The notes beneath the pieces were generated by a model. The model searched no databases. It was not told the origin of the DNA and was given only the letters and a program-made list of their open reading frames with translations. From Bradyrhizobium niftali (lineage in GTDB: Bacteria > Pseudomonadota > Alphaproteobacteria > Rhizobiales > Xanthobacteraceae): a stretch of 64,000 bases of DNA. Both the position numbers and the translations under genes were made by a program. This document shows positions 1-9,479 of the stretch, in pieces. Numbering within the stretch: position 1 is the stretch's first letter; the number at the start of each line of letters is the position of its first letter. The stretch is from NCBI RefSeq assembly GCF_004571025.1, contig NZ_SPQT01000001.1, positions 1-64,000 of the forward strand, in the 5' to 3' direction.

Positions 1-217
1 ACGATGCGAGTCTGCGGCTCAAATGATGTGCGCCGACGCAGGCTTCCATGCCGATCAGGCAAGGCGGCATATTGGCGAGCCGCGCCTCCACCTGGCCACG
101 CGACCACTTTTGCCGCAGCACGATGGTGCCGCGCGTATCGTGGCCCACGACGTGGAACGAGTTTTTGCCGATATCGATGCCGATCACGGCGATCGCGGTA
201 CTGGGTGTCTGGGACAT
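1..217 (-). CDS. IS110-family transposase, N-terminal part (runs off the left edge)
   Basis: The first 72 codons of an IS110-family DEDD transposase/recombinase are present; the rest lies outside the window. The N-terminus reads MSQTPSTAIAVIGIDIGKNS, and the IGIDIGK stretch carries the first acidic residue of the RuvC-like DEDD catalytic fold. A second family motif, PPCLIGMEAC, follows near residues 50-60. The ATG is preceded by AGGGAG at a normal distance. In this family the recombinase works with a structured RNA encoded in a non-coding end of the element; the 140 bp upstream of this start are highly structured. The family call is firm, but whether the copy is intact cannot be judged. Confidence 0.88.
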   Translation of the reverse strand, partial: MSQTPSTAIAVIGIDIGKNSFHVVGHDTRGTIVLRQKWSRGQVEARLANMPPCLIGMEACVGAHHLSRRLAS

Positions 218-345
218 GGCGTGCTCCCTGTCTTGGCGCCCCTGGCCAGCTTATCGCTGGCGGGGCAGGAGCACGGCCGGACCATCCCATTAGCGGACTT
301 TGGCTGCGATCCCTCTGTTGTTAGGGATTGCTGAATAGCCTCTAG
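218..345 (-). ncRNA. Candidate structured leader (possible bridge RNA) of the IS110 element
   Basis: The non-coding stretch directly upstream of the transposase start contains two clear stem-loops. One has arms GCCAGC and GCTGGC around TTATC, extended outward by GCCCC/GGGGC with a small bulge. The other has arms ATCCCT and AGGGAT around an 8-nt loop at 309-328. IS110 elements are known to encode a bridge RNA in a non-coding end, and for part of the family this is upstream of the recombinase. The role here is inferred from position and folding potential only, and the outer end of the element is not defined. Confidence 0.3.
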
Positions 346-380
346 GCGCATAACGAGCCGGGCTAGTTCGAGGTTATTAA

Positions 381-959
381 ATGCTAAGCGTGATGCGAAA
401 CGCGGCGGTAGGGGCGCTCATATACGAGTTTTTATTCGACGTTTACCGGCTCATCGAAGCTGAGCGGGGGCATAACCTGTGGCTCCCTGATGAAGACGGC
501 GTGCTGCGCGAAGCTTTCTGCCACAACTCCACGAGCTGCTGGGAGTGGAGCACTTCCGTCTTGGAGGAGGCCGGCGTCACCAAGACCCTCCAATCGCCCC
601 CACCCGCTCTCAGGTTCATTAAGCCTGATCCGAACATGAGGAGTGCGTATAGCTACCCTTTGATGACCTTGGAGGAATGTCATGTCGCGGACTTTTCAGC
701 GTTCGAGACCTTCGACAACTATTGCTACGCAATGTTCACCTTCTGGCAATTAGTCGGTCAAATGTCGGGGCGCGACGATGCCATCAATCTCGCCGTTCTG
801 TCTCCCCGCTTCTTGGAAGCGGTAGCAACCAAGGATGATATCTTCGTTTTCGAGGGCGTTTATCGCGTTAGAATTAGAGAGGATCGCTTCGAGCAAAAGG
901 TGATGATGCGTTGGCGCGAGATGGATCTGCGCGTTTTTCGACGTAAGGAACACGCGTAA
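381..959 (+). CDS. Hypothetical protein (192 aa) beside an IS110 element
   Basis: I do not recognise this protein. It has no signal peptide or membrane helix. It is rich in aromatic and acidic residues (for example CWEWSTSV near residue 53 and FDNYCYAMFTFWQLVG near 116). It ends in a basic, charged tail with WREMDLRVFRRKEHA. Base composition looks less GC-rich than most of the window, and codon choice is less biased to G or C at third positions, which fits acquired DNA next to an insertion sequence. The ATG at the left is taken as the start; a second ATG lies four codons further in. It is probably an accessory gene, but coding status rests only on the open frame and composition. Confidence 0.5.
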   Translation: MLSVMRNAAVGALIYEFLFDVYRLIEAERGHNLWLPDEDGVLREAFCHNSTSCWEWSTSVLEEAGVTKTLQSPPPALRFIKPDPNMRSAYSYPLMTLEECHVADFSAFETFDNYCYAMFTFWQLVGQMSGRDDAINLAVLSPRFLEAVATKDDIFVFEGVYRVRIREDRFEQKVMMRWREMDLRVFRRKEHA

Positions 960-1219
960 ACGTATACCGCCTTCACTTCTGAAGTATCAGTTCCGCTTGT
1001 GGCCCCTAGCCGACATCTCCGGTGGCCTGCGGCATGGACCGCTTCTGACCCAAAGCGTTAACGAAAGCGCGGAGCGTGTCCGCTCTGCCCAATTTCTGTG
1101 TTGCCGAACAAGAGTTCGGCGTTAACCACCGCCATCGGTTCCCGTCTGCGCGAAATCGCTTCGAGGTTTCTTAAATTTTGCCGGGTACCTCTTCCAGGCA
1201 TGGTGACCTGGGGAAAGAT

Positions 1220-2086
1220 ATGAGCAAGCGGGCCAAACGTGGAAAGGCAGACACGCTTGCACTGCCAATGGCCGGGCGAGTTGCAATTGGCGTCGTGGCC
1301 GTCGCGGCATTGGGGTACGGCTTGCTGTCTCGCCCGGCGAGCGTGCAACCGACACGGAAACCGTCCGCACCCCAAGCCATGGCATCGTCAACCCCGGTTT
1401 ACGTGGCAACTCCAGTTCATGCACCAGCACCAGCACCAGCTCCGGCTACGATTCCGGCCCCGGCGCCCCTGGTCGAGCCGCCAAAAGCCGCTGACGGTCC
1501 CGGAGCATTTGTCCGGCAGGTGGTTGACTACGCCAGCCGCCAGACGCCGGGGACCGTGATCATCGATACCAAGAACACATTCCTTTATTTCGTTCTGAAC
1601 GACACGCAGGCACTGCGCTACGGCATCGGTGTTGGCCGCGAAGGTTTCGCATGGTCCGGTGAGCAGACTGTGGCTCGTAAAGCGGAATGGCCGGATTGGC
1701 GCCCGCCTGCGGAGATGGTCTCGCGTCAGCCTTATTTGCCACGGTTCATGGCGGGCGGTCCCGGCAACCCGCTCGGCGCTCGGGCGATGTATCTGGGCGA
1801 GACCGAGTATAGAATTCACGGCACCAACAAGCCCGATACGATCGGGAAGCGGGTTTCGTCCGGCTGTATCCGGCTGACCAACGAGGACGTCGAGGACCTC
1901 TATGAGCGGGTGAAAGTCGGAGCGAAAGTGATCGTGCTTCCGGGAACCGTTGCCCGTCGGCCATCCCAGGGAGCGCCGCCTGACGCCGCTTCCCGATCGC
2001 CGGACCCGGCATCGCCGTCGAACCGGCCCTCGGCAGCTAACGCGCAGATGCTGTCATCTGGACCGAAGATCGCCGAGGCCCAGTAA
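1220..2086 (+). CDS. L,D-transpeptidase (YkuD domain), membrane-anchored
   Basis: A 288-aa cell-envelope enzyme of the YkuD/ErfK family, which forms 3-3 crosslinks in peptidoglycan or attaches proteins to it. A basic N-terminus (KRAKRGK) leads into one hydrophobic segment at about residues 19-37, then an Ala/Pro-rich linker at about 45-90 built from short PAPA repeats. The YkuD domain spans about 108-242. It carries the catalytic signature HGTNKP (His200) followed by SSGCIRL, with Cys216 as the nucleophile. A Pro/Ser-rich tail of about 45 residues follows. The start was chosen because GGGGAAAG sits just upstream; an in-frame ATG 14 codons earlier lacks such a site. The gene stands alone. Confidence 0.9.
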   Translation: MSKRAKRGKADTLALPMAGRVAIGVVAVAALGYGLLSRPASVQPTRKPSAPQAMASSTPVYVATPVHAPAPAPAPATIPAPAPLVEPPKAADGPGAFVRQVVDYASRQTPGTVIIDTKNTFLYFVLNDTQALRYGIGVGREGFAWSGEQTVARKAEWPDWRPPAEMVSRQPYLPRFMAGGPGNPLGARAMYLGETEYRIHGTNKPDTIGKRVSSGCIRLTNEDVEDLYERVKVGAKVIVLPGTVARRPSQGAPPDAASRSPDPASPSNRPSAANAQMLSSGPKIAEAQ

Positions 2087-2716
2087 CTCAGTCCTCCGTC
2101 CTCGGCCTGCAACTGAAGACGAGGAGGCAATTCAAGTCGCAGCTTCTGGCCGGTCTCGGACCTTGGGCCCTTCACCGCATTGGGCCGCTCTCGGCCGAAT
2201 GCCGGACATGTGGTTAACGAGATAAGAGGCACGCCACGTCGGTGCTGTGCCCCGTTGGATCTGGCTGGAAATCGGTCCGTGCGACGCATCCGACGGCGAA
2301 CTGGTAGGAGTACCACCAACGAGAGGTGGACAGCCATCGGCTTTCAAGCAGAATGTCATCACCCCGATGCCGCAGCCTCGCCACACTCTGTGCCAGATCG
2401 GATGCGGTAATCGGTGCATCAACGATCATCAGGCCCGGCGGATGTACCCACGCCTGATGATCTTGAATGGCCCCGACGAGCAATCGTCGGGGCCATTGTT
2501 GTGATCGGCATGGCAAGGCTAGAGATTCTTGCCGCGCCGCGTCTTTTGCTGCCGCCGATGCCGGCGTCGTTCGGCCCGACTATTCGCTGAAAAGTCAGAC
2601 GATTGCGCTGTCATCGATTGACCGTCAAACACCGGACTATCACTCGTCAATTCAATCTGCAAAGCTGTGACAACACAAATGCGCCTGTAAACAAGCAAGC
2701 GCGAAGGAGGTTCGCA
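2087..2716. other. Intergenic stretch with no supported gene
   Basis: This 630-bp gap holds short open frames on both strands, none with a convincing ribosome site, start or recognisable product. The one clear structure is the long hairpin at 2466-2497, listed separately. The 220 bp before the next gene are AT-richer than average and could hold its promoter, but I cannot single out -35 and -10 boxes. Confidence 0.5.
2466..2497 (+). terminator. Perfect 14-bp hairpin with GCAA loop, candidate terminator
   Basis: The arms AATGGCCCCGACGA and TCGTCGGGGCCATT pair over all 14 positions around a GCAA tetraloop. The downstream sequence TTGTTGTGATC is only moderately T-rich, so intrinsic termination is plausible but not certain. 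It lies almost 400 bp past the L,D-transpeptidase stop, far for an ordinary terminator of that gene. An unannotated small RNA ending here is another possibility. Confidence 0.45.
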
Positions 2717-2953
2717 GTGGAGAAGGTGCAACGCTTGCGTGCGATGGGTTCGCTGTGCCGTCAACAGGCCGCATACAACAGCATGAACAAATGGAAGCTG
2801 CTCGCAGAAGCAGAATACTGGGATCACCTGGCTGATCTCGAGTTGTCTTCTTACTTCCAGCAATGCAACGCCACAGGCTCGGACGAGATGGAGCGGTCGC
2901 AAGCGATCACAAGCACGAATGAGGCTGGGCAGAAGACGATTTCCGCCGCGTGA
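2717..2953 (+). CDS. Small conserved-type hypothetical protein (78 aa), GTG start
   Basis: A small soluble protein whose helical core begins MEKVQRLRAMGSLCRQQAA (GTG read as Met) and continues with KLLAEAEYWDHLADLE. It is charged, rich in Leu and Ala, and ends in a polar tail. The start is unusually clear: AAGGAGG lies seven bases upstream of the GTG, while the upstream in-frame ATG has no such site. The pattern of a short helical protein with an LCRQQAA motif recalls small uncharacterised proteins common in Bradyrhizobium, but no function is known to me. It has no membrane segment or signal peptide. Confidence 0.7.
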   Translation: MEKVQRLRAMGSLCRQQAAYNSMNKWKLLAEAEYWDHLADLELSSYFQQCNATGSDEMERSQAITSTNEAGQKTISAA

Positions 2954-3114
2954 GGTCAGAACGAGCTGCCTGCTGAATCCCGTGCCACCGCGCTTCTCGG
3001 AGGGAATCGCGGCCCGGACACGCATATTCTCGTCGAGCGTTGCGACAGAGCGATTACGTCACTCCATGTCGTTCGGCCGCTGCGCAATTGCAGCGAGAGA
3101 ATGCGACGCCGCCC

Positions 3115-4980
3115 TCACGGGCCTGCCACCTGCTGCAGCGTGTTGAAGCGCGCCTTCTGCTCGCTGCTCAGCGTGGCATAGAATTCGTCCAGGGCGGGCT
3201 CGACCAGCTTGGCGGCCGTCAGCATGGCCTCGAGCCGGCGCTGCATCGCCTCCAGCCGTCCGACCGGCGTCAGCGGGACATCGTTCGGACAGGCCGCCTG
3301 CAGGCCCTCAACGCCCTTCGTCGTCGCTTCGCTGAGACGGTCGAGCGCTTCCTTCTGCTTGCCCGCGGGGTGGAGCACAGCCTCGATCCTTTGGATCGGC
3401 AACTGGGTCAGGCCGGACTTCGGATCGCCGCAGGTCTCGGCACGGGCTTCCTGGGCACCGGCTTCCTGCTGCGGCGGCGAGCGGTCGCCGACATTGGGGC
3501 CGAGCGCGTTGAAGCGGGCCTGCTGCTCGTCACTGAGCGAGTTGTAGAAATTCTCCAGCGCCGGCCGCACGATCTTGACCGCTTCCAGCGTTGCGTTGAC
3601 GCGGTTCATCATCGCCCGCAACCGGCCGGGCGGAGTCAGCGCATAAGTCTCCGCGCAGGAGTCCTTGAACACACCGGCAGCGCTGGCTGCCGCGGTCTTC
3701 AATTCGTCGAGCAGCGCGCGTTGCTCCGGCGTCGGCCGCACCGCCCGCGCGATATCGGCAAGCGGCCAGGCGGTGACGCCCTTGTCCGGTGTGCCGCACA
3801 ATTGCTGTAGCGCTTGCGGGCTCACACTGGCGCGCGGGCGCGCGCGGGAGCCGCCGCCGGCTTGCCGATAGTCATACGGGTCGATGCTGGCATAGGCGGA
3901 ATAGGGGCTGTCGCCACCCCAGAACACGGTGTCGACGAAGTCGTCATACGCGTACGCCCAATAGCCGGGCTCGTACGCATAGGACCAGAATGTGTAGTCA
4001 AAAATGTCGGAGTAGGCGTACGGCCAGAACACGGGCCCAAGCCACGCCACGAACACCGCAGGATGGCGGTGTCGCCAAGCCTGCCGGGGATACCAGCCGC
4101 TCTGGCGGGCGACGAGGGCCGCCTGGGTCTGCGCGGTGCTCCGCCCGCGGAAGCGCTCGGCAAACCGTCCGCGCTCGGCGGCGCGCGCGGCGCCCGCCGC
4201 TGCGGTTGCAGCGGGAGCGAGCAGTCCCAGCCGCTGCTGGCGCGCCAGATCGGCTTGCTGCGTGCGCTGCTCGCGTTGCAGCAGGCGGTTCTGCGACTGG
4301 AGCATCCGTTGCTGCTCGCGTAGCGCCCGCACGCCTTCCGGCTTTTGCGATTGCAATTGCTGCACGCGCTGCTGCAGGCGATCGATGCGGGTCTGGCGGT
4401 CCGCGGTCTGGCGCGACAGCATCTCGCGCTGCCGCTGCTGTACCATCTGCTGACGCTGCTGGATCTGTTGCTGATGCTGCTGCGCGCGCTGATCGATCTG
4501 CTCCCGTCGCGACAGCCGCTCGCTTACGGCCGGTGCTGCGCCTGGACCGGAGGGACCGGCAATATGCGGCTCCGGTCGCGGTGCCATGGCCGGACGTTGC
4601 GGCGCTGCCGGCGCCCGATGAAATTCAGGCCGGGGTGCCGCGATGTGCGGGGCAGCCCGCTGCGGCGGTGCAGCGAAGTGGGGAGTCGGGCGCGGCGGCG
4701 GTGCGGCGAAGTGCGGCGCAGGATGCGGCGCCATGGCCGGTCGCTGCGGCATGGCCGGGGGATGGAATGCCGGCGCGGCAGGACGCGCCATGGCGGGCGG
4801 CGCCGCCGGACGGGCCATTGCAGGCGGTGGTGCTGCCGGCCGAGCCGCCGGCGCGGCGGCCGGCCCCGCTGGTCCACCTCTTCCGTGTCCGGGTCCCTGG
4901 GCGGACGCGCCAACGCTCGTCGCCAGCACCGAGACGCCAACCAAAAAAGCCGTCACGCAAACGCCACGGGGAAGCATCAT
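3115..4980 (-). CDS. Secreted LTXXQ-motif (Spy/CpxP-like) repeat protein
   Basis: A 621-aa exported protein. A signal peptide covers about the first 27 residues (MMLPRGVCVTAFLVGVSVLA, then SVGASAQ). It is followed by an Ala/Pro-rich region with repeated PAMARPAAP-like units to about residue 150, a long Gln/Arg-rich coiled-coil-like stretch (about 160-260), and a Tyr/Trp-rich middle (SDIFDYTFWSYAYEPGYWAY). Two tandem C-terminal modules each contain LTP.GRL, a conserved ALE.FY segment, and LS.EQ.ARFN. The modules match the LTXXQ motif of Spy/CpxP-type periplasmic stress proteins. The ATG pair at the signal peptide was taken as the start, with GGGAG just upstream. A decayed copy of its last 110 bp lies upstream. 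Confidence 0.8.
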   Translation of the reverse strand: MMLPRGVCVTAFLVGVSVLATSVGASAQGPGHGRGGPAGPAAAPAARPAAPPPAMARPAAPPAMARPAAPAFHPPAMPQRPAMAPHPAPHFAAPPPRPTPHFAAPPQRAAPHIAAPRPEFHRAPAAPQRPAMAPRPEPHIAGPSGPGAAPAVSERLSRREQIDQRAQQHQQQIQQRQQMVQQRQREMLSRQTADRQTRIDRLQQRVQQLQSQKPEGVRALREQQRMLQSQNRLLQREQRTQQADLARQQRLGLLAPAATAAAGAARAAERGRFAERFRGRSTAQTQAALVARQSGWYPRQAWRHRHPAVFVAWLGPVFWPYAYSDIFDYTFWSYAYEPGYWAYAYDDFVDTVFWGGDSPYSAYASIDPYDYRQAGGGSRARPRASVSPQALQQLCGTPDKGVTAWPLADIARAVRPTPEQRALLDELKTAAASAAGVFKDSCAETYALTPPGRLRAMMNRVNATLEAVKIVRPALENFYNSLSDEQQARFNALGPNVGDRSPPQQEAGAQEARAETCGDPKSGLTQLPIQRIEAVLHPAGKQKEALDRLSEATTKGVEGLQAACPNDVPLTPVGRLEAMQRRLEAMLTAAKLVEPALDEFYATLSSEQKARFNTLQQVAGP

Positions 4981-5036
4981 CGTCGCTCCCAGCTCGAAAC
5001 CGCCCACGACTCTCAACGCGCGGGTGGCGGAATCGT

Positions 5037-5086
5037 TCGTTGTTGGCCGCGGCCGGCCTTGCGATCTTCCGACGCAGGCAGCGTCA
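5037..5086 (+). repeat. 50-bp direct repeat, copy 1
   Basis: Forty-six of 50 positions match the copy at 8034-8083, including an exact 27-bp block ending in GACGCAGGCAGCGTCA. Inside it GACGC and GCGTC form a small inverted repeat around AGGCA. The copy lies in the gap upstream of the LTXXQ gene, with no coding role apparent. Confidence 0.8.
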
Positions 5087-5204
5087 AATCCGGCTTCCCG
5101 GAGATCGATATTTTCTCCCGCGACTGCTAGGGCAAGCCGATGGGCAACGCGCTGCGCACCTGCATCGCGCAGCACAAGACTGTTGTGTAGCTCCCACTAG
5201 CGTC

Positions 5205-5310
5205 GCCCTCACGGGTCTGCGGTCTGTTGCAGCGCGGCGCCTTCGGCTCGCTGCTCAGCGCGGCATAGGACTCGACCAGGGCGGGTTCGACCAGCTTGGC
5301 GGCCGTCAGC
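5205..5310 (-). pseudogene. Degenerate copy of the 3' end of the LTXXQ gene
   Basis: These 106 bp align with the last 113 bp region of the neighbouring LTXXQ gene (3111-3223). Both share TCGCTGCTCAGCG and a block running through CTCGACCAGCTTGGCGGCCG, with substitutions between. In the reverse frame it still encodes LTAAKLVEPAL and YAALSSE, matching LTAAKLVEPAL and YATLSSE of the intact gene. A net 7-bp deletion then shifts the frame, so the end of the module is lost. There is no plausible start or signal peptide, so it is read as a remnant of a tandem duplication rather than a gene. Confidence 0.75.
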
Positions 5311-5393
5311 GTGAGCCCTCTCAATTGACTTCCGCTTTCAGCGGCAGAACGGACATTGGTCGGACTTGCTGCTGGCTCGCCCGGTCCGGCACG

Positions 5394-6581
5394 CTAAGAC
5401 GCGCGGTTAAGAAAGATCGGCAGCCCCTGCTTGTTGGCGTAGATGGGGCGGTAGCGCTCCGTGTTGTAGCTGCTCGCAACGTCCAATTTGCGCGGACCGA
5501 GCTTGGCGTCAGGGATGGGCACGAGGTCGTAGCGGCCCTCGACCAGCGCCGACATGAGGCCGGTCTTGTTTTCCAGCATGGCATCGTAGGCCATGTTACC
5601 GAAAGTCAGGGCCACAAGCTTGTCGATGAAGTCCGGATCGCCCGATCGCAGATCGTAGGTGAGATCGGAGGTGATCGTCTCCTCGCCGGTGCGCTGCTTG
5701 ATCTCGTCGGCAAGCGATTCCGCCACGTTGGCCTTCTTGCGGTGACCGTAGGCGTCAGGCTCGCCGTATTCCCGCAGCTTGTAGCCTTCCCACTGAGCTC
5801 CCTCGCTGAGCACGATCAGCGCGTAGTTGCTTGGATTGGCGCGCTTGTCCTCGATGAGCAACTGGATCAGCTTGTCGAGGTCGACCTTATACTCCGGTAT
5901 GACGCATCGTATCGAGGTCGCATACGCGGTGTAGAGTGCCGTAAATCCGGCATCGCGGCCAAAGACGCGGAAAATGCCAATTCGCTCATGCGAGCCGACG
6001 GTGGTGCGCTGCCGCTGGATGGCATCGCTGGCGCGGGTGATCGCGGTCGAGAAGCCGATGCAGTACTCGGTGTTGCGGACGTCATTATCCATCGTCTTCG
6101 GGATGGCGATGATCTTGACGCCGAGTTCGTTGAGCTTGGCCGCATAACTGAGCGTGTCGTCGCCACCGATGGCGATCAGGTGTTCGATGCCAAGTCCCGA
6201 AAGGTTAGCGAGCACCTGGCTGGTGAGGTCCCATGTCTTTGTCGCGATGCCGCCGTTGGTGCTCAGCGAGACCGGAACATAATTGCCGACGAGATGATCC
6301 GGCAGCTTCTGTATTTTGGAGGGATTGACGCGGCTCGAGTGCAGCACGGTGCCGCCGCGTCGGTCGATGGTTCGAGTGTTTTCACGGTTCAGCGGGATGA
6401 CGTAGTGGGACCTGCTGTTTGGGTCGTCGAGGTTCAGGTGCGTGAGGGCCTCCCAACCACGGCGCAGACCGACAACCTCGATGTCGTCCTCACTGCCGCG
6501 ATAAGTCACGCTCTTGATGACTGCATTGAGGCCGGCGACGTCGCCACCGCCCGTGAGAATGCCGATGCGTTTTTTTGCCAT
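5394..6581 (-). CDS. 6-phosphofructokinase, pyrophosphate-dependent type
   Basis: A 395-aa PfkA-family enzyme that phosphorylates fructose 6-phosphate, and in the PPi-dependent type does so reversibly. The nucleotide/PPi loop is GILTGGGDVAGLNA (about 8-20). The diagnostic second loop reads GGDDT (139-143), with Asp142 where ATP enzymes have Gly. The catalytic motif is PKTMDND (161-167), with Lys162 where ATP enzymes have Gly. Both residues are established markers of the PPi type. Further conserved parts are GSHERIGIFRVFGRDAG (about 196-212) and a substrate region around LSEGAQWEG. GGGAGGTGG upstream of MAKKRIG fixes the start. It is followed on the same strand, 90 bp away, by the fructose bisphosphatase/aldolase, which precedes it in transcription. 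Confidence 0.88.
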   Translation of the reverse strand: MAKKRIGILTGGGDVAGLNAVIKSVTYRGSEDDIEVVGLRRGWEALTHLNLDDPNSRSHYVIPLNRENTRTIDRRGGTVLHSSRVNPSKIQKLPDHLVGNYVPVSLSTNGGIATKTWDLTSQVLANLSGLGIEHLIAIGGDDTLSYAAKLNELGVKIIAIPKTMDNDVRNTEYCIGFSTAITRASDAIQRQRTTVGSHERIGIFRVFGRDAGFTALYTAYATSIRCVIPEYKVDLDKLIQLLIEDKRANPSNYALIVLSEGAQWEGYKLREYGEPDAYGHRKKANVAESLADEIKQRTGEETITSDLTYDLRSGDPDFIDKLVALTFGNMAYDAMLENKTGLMSALVEGRYDLVPIPDAKLGPRKLDVASSYNTERYRPIYANKQGLPIFLNRAS

Positions 6582-6671
6582 ATCCACCTCCCGGATCGGC
6601 ATGTCGTCATAGCGCCTGCATCTGTCGATTGAACGGTGAACGTCGCTCCAGCTTCTGATTGGAGGCGGTCG

Positions 6672-7823
6672 CTACTCGGCCGCTTCCGGCTTGCGGTCGT
6701 CGCGCAGTCGAAAACGCTTCAGCAGTCCGGACACGGTGTCGCGGAAGCCGCCATATTCCAGTTCGGAATAGGGTAGCATGGCGGCGCCAGACCAGCCTTG
6801 GCTGCGCATCTCGATGGCCTTGCGCTGGGCGCGCCGGCGGACCTCATCCCATGCCGGGTTGTCGAAGAAATCGGTGTAGGACTCGGCAAAGCGGCCTTCG
6901 CTGTCGATCGAAAAGCCGACGCAAGAAACGATCGGCAGGCAGTACATGCCGGTAACCGGTGTGTTGAGTGGCACCGGCATGAGTGGCATCACATGCGAGC
7001 CGCGTGCATCGCCGCCCACGAAGTGCGCTTTGGCGAACGGCGAGATTATTTCCTCCGGAGCTGGGAAAATCCCCTGGTTCCTGACGATCGCGACTGGATC
7101 ATCCTTGCCGGTGTATTTGCCTGCGATCGCGTGGAGGCGCTGTGCCGAAACGGCCACGACGACCTCGCCATGGGTTCGAGAAATGATGCGATCGATGCCG
7201 AAGCGCTCGTTGTCGCGAAGCAGGGCGGCAATGTGGTAGCTGTCGGCGGGTGCGTCGAGCTCGAGTAGGCTGTCGCCGGCTGTGTTGTCCATGTCGATGA
7301 CATGGAAACGGAATCCCTTGATCATCGGAGGCAGCATCAGCCCAGCGCAATACATGGGGTCGGCAAAGGCGAGATAGAGCGGCAGGTTGTAGGCGCCCGG
7401 GCCGCATTTGTCGGCTGCGAACACCATGAAGGACTCCGCGGGTCGCACGCCGGAGAGGCTGTGGTCGAAGCTGAGTTCGGCGACGCCTGGGCCGGCGCCG
7501 CGAATGTTCCCGGAAGGCGCGTCGGCGAGAAGATCCTGGCCAGCGCCATAGAGGCCGGAGGTTTTCGCGACCGAGGTGGCCGCGAGGAACGTCTTCCAGG
7601 CGAGTTGATGGACCTCGGAGCTTCCTTCGCCCCGTGTGTGCGTCATGATGATCGCAATGTCGTCGCCGGTGTGGCAGATGAAACCGTCGATCAGCAGACC
7701 ATTGCAGATCGCCTTGGCAACCTCGCCCTCGACAGTCGCCATCATGCGTGAAGACGGTTTTGTATGCCCGCCAACGGAGCCAACGTCAGCTTTGATGACT
7801 GAAAGAGTGAGTCTCACGAGCAT
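6672..7823 (-). CDS. Fructose-1,6-bisphosphate aldolase/phosphatase, archaeal type (class V FBPase)
   Basis: A 383-aa protein of the bifunctional FBP aldolase/phosphatase family, which condenses two triose phosphates and then dephosphorylates the product, giving one-way gluconeogenesis. The N-terminal signature LTLSVIKADVGSVGGH (about 6-20) carries metal ligands, and HTGDDIAI (about 51-58) follows. The aldolase-site motif YTGKDDP places Tyr237 and Lys240 in the same spacing as the Tyr229/Lys232 pair (the Lys forms the Schiff base) described for archaeal enzymes. VGGDARGSHVMPLMPVP and the length are also typical. A short GGAGAA lies before the ATG. It is upstream of, and co-oriented with, the PPi-type phosphofructokinase. 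Confidence 0.88.
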   Translation of the reverse strand: MLVRLTLSVIKADVGSVGGHTKPSSRMMATVEGEVAKAICNGLLIDGFICHTGDDIAIIMTHTRGEGSSEVHQLAWKTFLAATSVAKTSGLYGAGQDLLADAPSGNIRGAGPGVAELSFDHSLSGVRPAESFMVFAADKCGPGAYNLPLYLAFADPMYCAGLMLPPMIKGFRFHVIDMDNTAGDSLLELDAPADSYHIAALLRDNERFGIDRIISRTHGEVVVAVSAQRLHAIAGKYTGKDDPVAIVRNQGIFPAPEEIISPFAKAHFVGGDARGSHVMPLMPVPLNTPVTGMYCLPIVSCVGFSIDSEGRFAESYTDFFDNPAWDEVRRRAQRKAIEMRSQGWSGAAMLPYSELEYGGFRDTVSGLLKRFRLRDDRKPEAAE

Positions 7824-8033
7824 TTCTCCGATCAGCGCAGCTCAGCGCCACCGGCCTCGGCGCTTGCTGCGCCGGGCACGGCGCTGCTCATTCGCGGACA
7901 AAAACGTCCGTCGCTCCGATAGGTTCCACGCACCCCGTTCATCCGGTTGCCGGAATCATGCCGAGTTTTGCCGTAGGACCATGCGTCACTATTTGCTGCG
8001 CTGCACGAGTCCGGTTCTGGCCGGACCGCTAAC

Positions 8034-8080
8034 TCGTTGTTGGGCTCGGCCGGCAGTGCGATCTTCCGACGCAGGCAGCG

Positions 8081-8083
<3 letters not shown>
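8034..8083 (+). repeat. 50-bp direct repeat, copy 2
   Basis: The second copy of the element at 5037-5086, in the same orientation about 3 kb away. Its right end runs into the stop codon of the ornithine aminotransferase gene, so the last three bases are both repeat and stop. The phosphofructokinase and FBP aldolase/phosphatase genes sit exactly between the two copies. Confidence 0.8.
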
Positions 8084-9295
<1,212 letters not shown>

Positions 9296-9479
9296 CTTTC
9301 GTCACTCCATTGTTGCGTGCCGGCTGCACCGCGCTCAAATTCATCCGGGCCCGGCGAGATGCGCGACGCCGCGGATTTGCCTTCCCTTGTCAAATGGTTA
9401 TGCGGATCCACCGAGGCAATCTTCCGTTAGCCTCCGCTACTGTGCATGGGGTTGTTTTCGACATTTTTGTTTTCGGGCC

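Noticed and set aside
1417..1475. Short GCACCAGCACCAG-like direct repeat
   Set aside because: It is the coding sequence of the Ala/Pro linker of the L,D-transpeptidase, not a separate repeat element or CRISPR.
2214..2516. Minus-strand open frame of 100 codons in the gap after the L,D-transpeptidase
   Set aside because: No ribosome site or recognisable family, and it runs across the perfect hairpin. Coding status not supported.
3789..6632. Very long open frame (about 947 codons) on the plus strand, opposite the LTXXQ and phosphofructokinase genes
   Set aside because: It lies antisense to two recognisable genes, has a low-complexity Arg/Ala-rich product, and arises from high third-position GC of the other strand. 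No ribosome site.
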